A stretch of 64,000 bases of DNA. It comes from Planctomycetota bacterium (GTDB lineage Bacteria; Planctomycetota; UBA1135; GCA-002686595). The position numbers and the translations under genes are program-made. Below the pieces are notes generated by a model that had not been told where the DNA came from, searched no databases, and was given only the letters and a program-made list of their open reading frames with translations. Positions 42,166 to 50,311 of this stretch are shown in pieces. Each line of letters begins with the position of its first letter. Position 1 is the stretch's first letter. The DNA lies in assembly GCA_020638875.1 (NCBI GenBank), contig JACKHS010000002.1:1-64000 (forward strand), in the 5' to 3' direction.

Positions 42166-45156
42166 ATGCTGTTCCCCGCGCTGCTCACGCTCTCCCTCGC
42201 CGCTCCCCAGGACGCCATCGACTACGCGCGCGACGTGGCGCCGCTCTTCGAAGCGCGCTGCGTCGAGTGCCATGGCGCGGAGAAGCGCAAGGCCGGCCTG
42301 CGGCTCGACTCGGGCGCGGCCGTGCTCGCCGGCAGCGACCACGGTGAGGTCGCCGTCGTCGTGCCGGGCGACCTCGACGGCTCGCTGCTGTGGGAGCTCG
42401 TCACGAGCGACGACGAGGACGAGCGCATGCCGCCCGAAGGCGCCGCGCTGTCGGCCGACGAGCTCGACGTGCTGCGGCGCTGGATCGTCGACGGCGCGCG
42501 CGTCCCCGCCGCGGCGCCCGACGCCGCGCCGACGCACTGGGCCTGGACGCCGCCGGTGCGCCCCGCGGTGCCGGCCGTCGGGGACGGCTGGGCGCGCGGC
42601 GACGTCGACCGCTTCGTGCTCGCGCGCATGCAGGCGCAAGGCCTCGCGCCCGCGCCCGAGGCCGACCGCGCGACGCTGCTGCGGCGCCTGTCGCTCGACC
42701 TGACCGGCCTGCCGCCGACGCTCGCCGAGCTCGACGCCTTCCTCGCCGACGCCGCGCCGGGCGCCTACGAGCGCCAGGTCGAGCGCCTGCTCGCGAGCGA
42801 CGCGTACGCCGAGCACATGGCGCGCGCGTGGCTCGACCTCGCGCGCTACGCCGACACGAACGGCTACGAGAAGGACGAGCGCCGCTCGATGTGGCGCTGG
42901 CGCGACTGGGTCATCGAGGCGTACGCGCGCGACCTCGGCTACGACGCGTTCACGGTCGAGCAGCTCGCGGGCGACCTCCTGCCCGACGCCACGCTCGAGC
43001 AGCGCATCGCGACGGGCTTCCACCGCAACACGATGGTCAACGCCGAGGGCGGCGTGGACCCCGAGGAGTATCGCGTGGCGGCGGTCGTCGATCGCGTCGA
43101 CACGACCGGCGCGGTGTGGCTCGGCACGACGCTGGGCTGCGCGCGCTGCCACTCGCACAAGTACGATCCGATCAGCCAGCGCGAGTACTTCCGCGTCTTC
43201 GCGTACTTCAACTCGACGAAGGACGTCGGGCCCAGCGACCAGCCCCGGCTCGAGGCGCCGCGCGCGCAGGACGTCGCGGCGCTCGCGGCGCGCGCCAGCG
43301 AGGTCGCCGCGCTCGAGGCCGAGCTCGCGACGTGGACGCCCGCGCTGGAGGCCGAGCTCGCCGCGCTCGCGCCCGCCGCGCCGCGCTGGCGCGTGCTCGC
43401 CGCGACCGAGGCCGCCTCGCGCGACGGCGCCACGCTCACGAAGCTCGCGGACGGCTCGGTGCTCGTCGCGGGCGAGAGCCCCGAGCGCGACGCGCTGACG
43501 CTCGCCTTCGCGCCCGACGCGGACGGCGCGCAGCAGCTGCGCATCGAGGTGCTGCCCGACGACGCGCACCCGCGCCGCGGCCCCGGCCGCGCCGGCAACG
43601 GCAACTTCGTGCTGAGCGAGCTGCGCGCGTTCCTCGTCGACGAGGCCGGCGCGCGCACGCCGCTCGCGCTCGCGGACGCGCGCGCCGACTACGAGCAGCC
43701 CGGCTGGCCCGCCGCGGGCGTGGTCGACGGCGACGCCGCGACCGGCTGGGCCGTCGACGGCGGCATCGGCCGCGCGCACCAGTGGGTCGCGCGCCTCGCG
43801 GTGCCGCTGCCGGCGGACGTGCCGGCGCGGCTCGAGCTCGAGCTCGACGAGGCCTACGGCGGGCGCCACACGATCGGCCGGCTGCGCGTATCGCTCTCGA
43901 ACGACGCCCCGTCGGGCGCGGCGCTGCTCCCGCCCGACGTCGAGGACCTGCTCGCGCGGCGCGAAGGGCTCGCCGACGCCGAGCGGGAGACCCTGCGCGC
44001 GTGGTTCCGCGGCCAAGCCGCTGCGCTGGCGCCCGCGCGCGAGCGCCTCGCCGCGCTGCGCGCACTGCCCGGGCCGCCGACGACGCTCGTCATGGAGGAG
44101 CTCCCCGCCCCGCGCGCGACGCACGTGCTCGAGCGCGGCTCGTTCCTCGCGCCCGGCGAAGAGGTCGCGTGCGGCGTGCCCGCGGTGATGGGGCCGCTGC
44201 CGGACGACGCACCCGCGAACCGCCTGGGCTTCGCGCGTTGGCTCGTGAGCGGCGCGCACCCGCTGACGGCGCGCGTCGAGGTCAACCGCCTGTGGGCGCA
44301 GCTCTTCGGCCGCGGGCTCGTCACGACCGAGCAGGACTTCGGCACGCAGGGCGCGACGCCCACGCACCCCGCGTTGCTCGACTGGCTGGCGGTCGAGTTC
44401 GTCGAGCGCGGCTGGAGCACGAAGGCGCTGCTGCGCGAGCTCGTGACGTCGGCGACCTATCGCCAGGACTCGCGCGTGAGCGCGGACGCGCTGGCCCGCG
44501 ACCCCGCGAACGTCTGGCTCGCGCGCGGCGCGCGCTACCGCGTCGACGCCGAGGTCGTGCGCGACACCGCGCTCGCGCTGAGCGGCCTGCTCGACCGCAC
44601 GGTCGGCGGTCCGAGCGTGTTCCCGCCGCAGGTGCCGGGCATCTGGCGCCAGACGTACAGCGACGACCGCTGGAGCAACTCCGACGGCGGCGACCGCTTC
44701 CGGCGCGGGCTCTACACCTTCTGGCGGCGCACGGCGCCGTACCCGACGTTCGTCGCCTTCGACGCGCCGAGCCGCGAGGTCGTCTGCACGCGCCGCTCGC
44801 GCTCGAACACGCCGCTGCAGGCGCTCGCGCTGCTCAACGACCCCGCCTACGTCGAGCTGGCGGTCGGGCTCGCGGCGCGCGCGCTGCGCGAGGGGCCGCA
44901 GGGCGACCGCGCGCGCCTCGCGTGGGCCTTCCGCCTGTGCACCGCGCGGGCGGCCGACGCCGCGGAGCTCGACGTGCTCGCCGCGCTGCTCGACGGCGAG
45001 CGCGCGCACTTCGCCGCCGACCCCGACGCCGCCGCCGCGCTCGTACGCGTGCCGTTCGAGCTCGACCGCGGCGGCGCGGACGACGCCGAGCTCGCCGCGT
45101 GGACGCTGACGGCGAACGTGTTGCTCAACCTGGCCGAGACCGTGACGCGGAGCTGA
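42166..45156 (+). CDS. Planctomycete PSCyt1-DUF1549-DUF1553 protein
   Basis: A 996-residue exported protein of the class found in large numbers in planctomycetes. After a signal peptide comes a cytochrome-like PSCyt1 domain with CVECH at about residue 30 (heme c site), RMPPEGAALSADELDVLRRWI as its distal part, then DUF1549/PSCyt2 (VDRFVLARMQAQGLAPAPEADRATLLRRLSLDLTGLPPT, WLDLARYADTNGYEKDE), a beta-rich middle, and DUF1553/PSD1 (ANRLGFARWLVSGAHPLTARVEVNRLWAQLFGRGLV, SRRS-type SNTPLQALALLNDPAYVELA). It pairs with the DUF1501 gene 2 bases downstream. Probably part of an extracellular or periplasmic redox or degradation complex; the reaction is unknown. Confidence 0.9.
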   Translation: MLFPALLTLSLAAPQDAIDYARDVAPLFEARCVECHGAEKRKAGLRLDSGAAVLAGSDHGEVAVVVPGDLDGSLLWELVTSDDEDERMPPEGAALSADELDVLRRWIVDGARVPAAAPDAAPTHWAWTPPVRPAVPAVGDGWARGDVDRFVLARMQAQGLAPAPEADRATLLRRLSLDLTGLPPTLAELDAFLADAAPGAYERQVERLLASDAYAEHMARAWLDLARYADTNGYEKDERRSMWRWRDWVIEAYARDLGYDAFTVEQLAGDLLPDATLEQRIATGFHRNTMVNAEGGVDPEEYRVAAVVDRVDTTGAVWLGTTLGCARCHSHKYDPISQREYFRVFAYFNSTKDVGPSDQPRLEAPRAQDVAALAARASEVAALEAELATWTPALEAELAALAPAAPRWRVLAATEAASRDGATLTKLADGSVLVAGESPERDALTLAFAPDADGAQQLRIEVLPDDAHPRRGPGRAGNGNFVLSELRAFLVDEAGARTPLALADARADYEQPGWPAAGVVDGDAATGWAVDGGIGRAHQWVARLAVPLPADVPARLELELDEAYGGRHTIGRLRVSLSNDAPSGAALLPPDVEDLLARREGLADAERETLRAWFRGQAAALAPARERLAALRALPGPPTTLVMEELPAPRATHVLERGSFLAPGEEVACGVPAVMGPLPDDAPANRLGFARWLVSGAHPLTARVEVNRLWAQLFGRGLVTTEQDFGTQGATPTHPALLDWLAVEFVERGWSTKALLRELVTSATYRQDSRVSADALARDPANVWLARGARYRVDAEVVRDTALALSGLLDRTVGGPSVFPPQVPGIWRQTYSDDRWSNSDGGDRFRRGLYTFWRRTAPYPTFVAFDAPSREVVCTRRSRSNTPLQALALLNDPAYVELAVGLAARALREGPQGDRARLAWAFRLCTARAADAAELDVLAALLDGERAHFAADPDAAAALVRVPFELDRGGADDAELAAWTLTANVLLNLAETVTRS

Positions 45157-45158
45157 CC

Positions 45159-46577
45159 ATGGACGCGCCCCTCCCCCAGCGGCCCTCGCGCCGCGACGTG
45201 CTCGGCGGCTTCGCGGCCGCGAGCCTCGGTTCGCTCCTCGCCGGCCGCGCGTTCGGCGAGGGCGGCGCCTCGCTCGCGCGCGGGCCGCACTTCCCCGCGA
45301 AGGCGAAGCACGTCATCTGGCTGCACATGGCGGGCTCGCCCTCGCAGCTCGACCTCTTCGACGAGAAGCCCAAGCTGCGCGACTTCGACCGCAAGCCGAT
45401 CCCGCCCGAGTTCGTCGCGGGCGAGCGCTTCGCGTTCATCGAGGGCACGCCCAAGGTGCTGGCCTCGCCGTACGCCTTCGCGCGCCACGGCGAGTGCGGC
45501 GCGAACCTCAGCGAGCTCCTGCCGCACACGGCCGCCATCGCCGACAAGCTCACGATCGTGCGCTCGATGGTGACCGACCAGTTCAACCACACGCCGGCGC
45601 AGATCTTCCTGAACACCGGCAGCCCGGTGCTCGGCCGGCCGAGCGTGGGCGCGTGGCTCAGCTACGGCCTCGGCAGCGAGTGCGACGACCTGCCGGCCTT
45701 CGTCGTGATGCTCTCGGGCGCGAAGGGGCCGAGCGGCGGCACCTCGCTGTGGGGCAGCGGCTTCCTGCCGACCGTGCACCAGGGCGTGCGCCTGCGCGGC
45801 GACGGCGACCCGGTGCTGTACCTCTCGAACCCGCCCGGCGTGGACGACGCGTGCCGGCGCCGCAGCCTCGACGCGCTGCGCGCGCTGAACGAGCGCCGCC
45901 TCGCCGACGTCGGCGACCCGGAGATCGAGACGCGCATCGCGCAGTACGACCTCTCGCTGCGCATGCAGGCCTCGGTGCCCGCGCTCGCCGACCTCGCGAG
46001 CGAGTCGCAGGAGACGCTCGACCTGTACGGCGTGACGCCGGGCGAGTCGGGCTTCGCGCGCAACGCGCTGCTCGCGCGCCGGCTCGTCGAGCGCGGCGTG
46101 CGGCACGTGCACCTCTACCACTGGGGCTGGGACAGCCACGGCACGAGCCCGGGCGACGACCTGATGACGTCGCTGCCGCAGCGCTGCCTCGAGACCGACC
46201 GCGCCTCGGCCGCGCTCGTCACCGACCTCGAGCGCCGCGGCCTGCTCGACGAGACGATCGTCGTGTGGGGCGGCGAGTTCGGCCGCACGCCGATGAACGA
46301 GGCGCGCAACGGCTCGACCTACCTCGGCCGCGACCACCACCCGCACGCCTTCTCGATCTGGCTCGCCGGCGGCGGCTTCCGCCCCGGCCTGCAGTACGGC
46401 GCCACCGACGAGCTCGGCTACTTCGTCGTCGAGGACCCGCTGCCCGTGCACGACCTGCACGCGACGCTGCTGCACCAGCTCGGCATCGACCACGAGAAGC
46501 TGACCTACTTCTTCCAGGGCCGGGACTTCCGGTTGACGGACGTGGCGGGCAAGGTGGTGACCGAGTTGCTCGCGTGA
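45159..46577 (+). CDS. Tat-exported DUF1501 protein
   Basis: A 472-residue DUF1501 protein, related to the alkaline phosphatase/sulfatase fold. Tat signal PSRRDVLGGFAAASLGSLLAG; family motifs HVIWLHMAGSPSQLDLFDEKP, SMVTDQFNHTPAQIFLNTGS, HLYHWGWDSHGTSPGDDL, VVWGGEFGRTPMNE and GRDHHPHAFSIWLAGGGF. It follows the PSCyt1/DUF1553 gene directly, the standard planctomycete pairing, and the two are thought to act together. Confidence 0.92.
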   Translation: MDAPLPQRPSRRDVLGGFAAASLGSLLAGRAFGEGGASLARGPHFPAKAKHVIWLHMAGSPSQLDLFDEKPKLRDFDRKPIPPEFVAGERFAFIEGTPKVLASPYAFARHGECGANLSELLPHTAAIADKLTIVRSMVTDQFNHTPAQIFLNTGSPVLGRPSVGAWLSYGLGSECDDLPAFVVMLSGAKGPSGGTSLWGSGFLPTVHQGVRLRGDGDPVLYLSNPPGVDDACRRRSLDALRALNERRLADVGDPEIETRIAQYDLSLRMQASVPALADLASESQETLDLYGVTPGESGFARNALLARRLVERGVRHVHLYHWGWDSHGTSPGDDLMTSLPQRCLETDRASAALVTDLERRGLLDETIVVWGGEFGRTPMNEARNGSTYLGRDHHPHAFSIWLAGGGFRPGLQYGATDELGYFVVEDPLPVHDLHATLLHQLGIDHEKLTYFFQGRDFRLTDVAGKVVTELLA

Positions 46578-46617
46578 GGTCGCGCGGGCGGCTCGACTCC
46601 GCTCGCCAGGACTCGCC

Positions 46618-47748
46618 ATGCTGCTCACCGCTCTGCTCGCGCTGGTCGCGCACGCCCCCCTCCCCGCTCGGACCACGCAGGCTCGCGTCGTGGTCACCCT
46701 CGAGTACGAGGGCGAGCTGGGGGAGGTCGGCGTGCCCGACGAGAGCGCGTTCGAGCTGGGCGTGGAGCCTCGGCGCAACAACCTGTGGCTGCGCGACCCG
46801 CGCTCGTCCGAGGGGAGGATCGGCGCGGTGCCGCTCCTCGAGCGCGACGCGGGTCGCTTCGTCTGGGAGGCGGCCGCTGGCGCCGATTTGCAGCTCGCCG
46901 GGCTGTTCCCCGAGCGGGGGTACGTCGCGCGCACGATCCACGTCCCCGAGGACGGCTCGAGCGTGGAGCTGCGCGTCCCGCTCGCGCCGGCCACGTCGCC
47001 CGGCGCGCTCGACCCGCTCGTGCGCGAGCACGACGGCAGCACGCCTCTGCTCTACGCGATCGAAGCCTGGAGCGCGGACGGCTCGGTTCGCCTCAGTGAC
47101 TTCCTGCCCGAGATCGCAGACGCTTCACCTGTCACGGTCCCGCCGGGGAGCTACGTCGTGAAGGTCCGGGCCACGGTGCCGCGCGGCTGGCACGGCCCGC
47201 TGGATCCGTCGCAGTGGGCGCCCAACCCGTTGCGACCGATCGAGCGCCGGGCCGAGGTGCGAGGCGGCGAGACCTGGGGCGACGAGCTGCGCTTCGACGC
47301 GGCGGGATCGGTCGCCTTCCGCGTGCACCTGGCCGACGCCGAGCACGCGGCGGCGCTCGTCGCACTCCGGCGCGCCTTCGCGGATCGCGAGCGCGACGCG
47401 CCGCGCGGATGGCCCGGGCTGCGCCGGAGCTGCGACCCCGACGTGGTGCTCGGCGACGAGCGCCTGCAGCTCCTCGGGGGGACGCACCCCGGCGCGTGTC
47501 GCGTGGAGTGGCTCGACGAGACGGGCGCGTGGATCCATCTCGAGACCTGGTGGCGCTCGCAGGACAGCAACTGTCGCTGGGGCCAGTTCCTGCCCGAGCG
47601 CGACACGTACCTGTGGATGCCACTCCCGGCCGGTCGCCGGACGCTGCGCTTCAGCGCGCCCGGCTGCCAGACCGTCGAGCGCACGCTCCAAGTCGAGAAC
47701 CGCGTCGTCACGCACCTCGACCTGACGCTCGAGCCGCTCCCGCGCTGA
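46618..47748 (+). CDS. Exported protein of unknown function
   Basis: A 376-residue protein with a short signal peptide (LLTALLALVAHAPLPA). The rest is beta-rich, with carboxypeptidase-regulatory/PEGA-like strands (LQLAGLFPERGYVARTIHVP, VTVPPGSYVVKVRATV, LPAGRRTLRFSAPGCQTVERTLQV). No catalytic motif is recognised. No -10 box lies near its ATG, and it begins 40 bases after the DUF1501 stop, so read-through from that operon is likely. Confidence 0.6.
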   Translation: MLLTALLALVAHAPLPARTTQARVVVTLEYEGELGEVGVPDESAFELGVEPRRNNLWLRDPRSSEGRIGAVPLLERDAGRFVWEAAAGADLQLAGLFPERGYVARTIHVPEDGSSVELRVPLAPATSPGALDPLVREHDGSTPLLYAIEAWSADGSVRLSDFLPEIADASPVTVPPGSYVVKVRATVPRGWHGPLDPSQWAPNPLRPIERRAEVRGGETWGDELRFDAAGSVAFRVHLADAEHAAALVALRRAFADRERDAPRGWPGLRRSCDPDVVLGDERLQLLGGTHPGACRVEWLDETGAWIHLETWWRSQDSNCRWGQFLPERDTYLWMPLPAGRRTLRFSAPGCQTVERTLQVENRVVTHLDLTLEPLPR

Positions 47749-47767
47749 CGGGCGTCGTCGGAGCGCG

Positions 47768-47773
47768 TACGAT
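47768..47773 (+). promoter_or_regulatory. -10-like box, leaderless start of the second DUF1080 gene
   Basis: TACGAT, 6 bases before the ATG at 47780. Confidence 0.5.
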
Positions 47774-47779
47774 CCCGCC

Positions 47780-49441
47780 ATGAAGGCGGCCCTGCTCTCC
47801 CTCGCGCTCCTCTCGTCCGTCGCGACCGCCCAGCACGGGGGGCCCAACCGGCTGACGGCGCTCGAGCGGGCGGCGGGGTGGGAGCTCCTGTTCGACGGCG
47901 AGACGTTCGAGGGCTGGCGCGCGCTGCGCACGGGCGACGCGCCGGGCGAGGGCTGGCAGGTCGTCGGCGGCGCGCTCTACCACACGCGCGGCGGCGGCGA
48001 CCTCGTCAGCGAGCGGGCCTTCGGCGAGTTCGAGCTCGAGTTCGAGTGGCGCGTCGCCGAGGGCGCGAACAGCGGCGTGAAGTACATGGTGGCGAGCGGC
48101 ACCGCCGACGCCGCGTACGGGCCCGAGTACCAGGTGCTGGACGACGCGCGGCACGTGGACGGCGCGCTCGCGAAGCACCGCTCGGCGAGCCTCTACGACC
48201 TCTATGCGCCCGAGGGCGGGCCCGAGGTGCTCCCCGGCGTCTGGCACCGCGGCCGCATCGTCGTACGTGGCGATCGCATCGAGCACTGGCTCGACGGCGC
48301 GCGCGTCGTCGACGTCGACACGAGCACCCCGGAGTGGCGCGCGGCGCTCGCGGCGAGCAAGTACGCCGGCACCGAGGCCTTCGCGCGCACCGGCCGCGGC
48401 CACCTCGCGCTGCAGGACCACGGCGACGAGGTCTGGTACCGCTCGCTGCGCGTGCGCGAGCTGCCGGTGCGCCCGCTCGACACGTTCGAGCAGGACCTCT
48501 TCGGCGCACCCGAGCTGGGTGACTGGTTCGCCTACGGTGACGCGATCTACGAGCGCGCGGACCGCACGATCCTCGGCAAGGTCGGCGGCGGCGGGCAGAG
48601 CTTCCTGCTGTCGGGCTGGGCGTTCGAGGACTTCGTGCTCGAGGTCGACGTGAAGACCGAGCGGCCGGGCAACTCCGGCATCCAGGTGCGCTGCCACCAG
48701 CGCGACAACGGCCGCCCCTTCGGCTACCAGATCGAGATCGACCCGTCGGACCGCGCCTGGACGGGCGGGCTCTACGACGAGGCACGGCGCGGGTGGCTCG
48801 ACGACCTCAGCGACGACCCCGCCGGGCGCGCGGCCTTCCGCTACGGCGAGTGGAACCGCTTCCGCATCGAGTGCGTGGGACCCTGGATCCGCGCCAGTGT
48901 CAATGGCGTGCCGACGGCGGACACGTACGACTTGCTCGACCTCTCGGGCGTGCTCGGCTTGCAGGTGCACTCGGGGAACAACACCTGCGTGCGCTGGCGC
49001 AACCCGCGCGTGTGGAACCTCGGCGCGCATCATTGGCGAGCCACCGAGCTCATCGCGCGAGCTCACGAGATCCTCGGCATCGAGGTCGGCCAGGACGGGG
49101 AGCGCTGGACGATCACCTCCACCGGCGACGCGGCGTCCTTCCCGCTGCCCGTGAGCGACGGTATCGAGGTCTCTGGACAGGCCTTGCGCGGCGAGCTCCT
49201 GTGCGACGCCGGCTTGACCGTCACGTGCGGCGAGCACGTCGTCGAGCTCGCCGCGCCGGAGCGCGCGGACGCGTGGCGCTCCTTCGGCGTCCTGCGCGAC
49301 GGCACGTGCCTGGTCGTCTTCCTCGAGGACCGCATCGTCGCGCGAGTAGAAGGCACGGCGCCCTTCGAGCCCGTTCAGCTGCGTCTCGACGCGCACCAGC
49401 ACGTCGAGCTCCGCGGCCTCGAGCTGCTCGAAGACCGCTAG
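47780..49441 (+). CDS. Secreted protein with two DUF1080 domains (second copy in window)
   Basis: A 553-residue exported protein. Signal peptide LLSLALLSSVATAQ; domain 1 WELLFDGETFEGWRA...GANSGVKYMVASG...GPEYQVLDDA; domain 2 ILGKVGGGGQSFLLSGWAFEDFVLEVDVKTERPGNSGIQVRCHQRDNGRPFGYQIEIDPSDRAWTGGLYDE. A ~100-residue C-terminal extension follows (LGIEVGQDGERWTITS...). It is not a recent duplicate of the 25663-27000 protein; spacing and domain details differ. Probable 3-keto-glycoside or carbohydrate binding or hydrolysis outside the cell. Confidence 0.85.
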   Translation: MKAALLSLALLSSVATAQHGGPNRLTALERAAGWELLFDGETFEGWRALRTGDAPGEGWQVVGGALYHTRGGGDLVSERAFGEFELEFEWRVAEGANSGVKYMVASGTADAAYGPEYQVLDDARHVDGALAKHRSASLYDLYAPEGGPEVLPGVWHRGRIVVRGDRIEHWLDGARVVDVDTSTPEWRAALAASKYAGTEAFARTGRGHLALQDHGDEVWYRSLRVRELPVRPLDTFEQDLFGAPELGDWFAYGDAIYERADRTILGKVGGGGQSFLLSGWAFEDFVLEVDVKTERPGNSGIQVRCHQRDNGRPFGYQIEIDPSDRAWTGGLYDEARRGWLDDLSDDPAGRAAFRYGEWNRFRIECVGPWIRASVNGVPTADTYDLLDLSGVLGLQVHSGNNTCVRWRNPRVWNLGAHHWRATELIARAHEILGIEVGQDGERWTITSTGDAASFPLPVSDGIEVSGQALRGELLCDAGLTVTCGEHVVELAAPERADAWRSFGVLRDGTCLVVFLEDRIVARVEGTAPFEPVQLRLDAHQHVELRGLELLEDR

Positions 49442-49442
49442 C

Positions 49443-50234
49443 TCAGGCCGCCGCCGACCGCCGCAGCGCTGCCTCGCGCGCCTCGAGCTCGCGCTGGCGC
49501 CGCGCGACGTAGTCGAGCAGCGAGCGGTACCCGACACGCGCGCGCTCGGGCTGCTCGGCCGACACGGCGAGGCCGAGGAAGTCGTACTCGCCCAGGCGCC
49601 GGCGGTTCAGCAGCGTCACCTCGAGCTCGACCTCGCCGGCGAGGTCCCACGCCGAGAAGAAGAGCTGCGCGGGCTCGTCGAGCGCGAGCTGCGAGGCCAG
49701 GCTGTGCGGCACGCGCAGGCACATGCCGCCGGCCGAGACGTTCGTCACGACCGCGTCGACGCGCTGGTGGTGCTGACGCAGGCGCGCCATCATCGGCGCG
49801 TCGAGGTCGAGGCCGAAGTGCGGCTCCGCGCGGCGATTGAAGTAGTGCGACCAGGCGTTGTCCATCTGGCCGTAGAGGTTGCCGACGTTGACGAACTCGA
49901 AGCCGTACTGCACGTGCAGGTCGTCGGCCTGGCGCACGTAGATCACGCGCGCCGGCGTGTCGACCTGCCAGCCGTCGGCGACGTGCTCGAGCCGCAGCTC
50001 GACGAGCGCGCCCTCCGCGAGGCACGGGTCGTCCTGGAACTCGATGCGCACGCCCGCGCCGCTCAACGTCAGGTCGTACAGCCGCGCCTCGACGGGCTGC
50101 ACCCCCTGCGCCACGCAACGCACGCGCACCTCGTCCTTGGGCAGGGGCCGGACGCGGTGGATGCGGCGCCTGTTGGCGGGTTGGGGCGCGACCGGCTCGG
50201 GGACGGACGCAGGCTTGGCGCGGCGGAACCACAT
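49443..50234 (-). CDS. Tandem PilZ-domain protein (c-di-GMP receptor candidate)
   Basis: A 263-residue cytoplasmic protein with two PilZ modules. The first has an RxxxR motif in RRRIHR (about residues 22-27) and the second-site DxTxxG in YDLTLSGAGVRI. The second has only the NxSxxG part (TNVSAGGMCLRV) and no obvious RxxxR, so it may be a non-binding YcgR-N-like domain placed at the C-terminus. It ends one base from the convergent DUF1080 stop. Target process unknown. Confidence 0.75.
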   Translation of the reverse strand: MWFRRAKPASVPEPVAPQPANRRRIHRVRPLPKDEVRVRCVAQGVQPVEARLYDLTLSGAGVRIEFQDDPCLAEGALVELRLEHVADGWQVDTPARVIYVRQADDLHVQYGFEFVNVGNLYGQMDNAWSHYFNRRAEPHFGLDLDAPMMARLRQHHQRVDAVVTNVSAGGMCLRVPHSLASQLALDEPAQLFFSAWDLAGEVELEVTLLNRRRLGEYDFLGLAVSAEQPERARVGYRSLLDYVARRQRELEAREAALRRSAAA

Positions 50235-50311
50235 GGGCGGACGAGGGGCTGGATCGGCCGGCCGGGGAGCCCGGCTTGAGACCGGGTCGCCGTCCTCCGC
50301 CGGCGCCCGCC

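Noticed and set aside
40915..45009. A 1364-codon minus-strand open frame across the SGNH and PSCyt1 genes
   Set aside because: It is the antisense shadow of two well-supported genes on opposite strands and has no recognisable domain.
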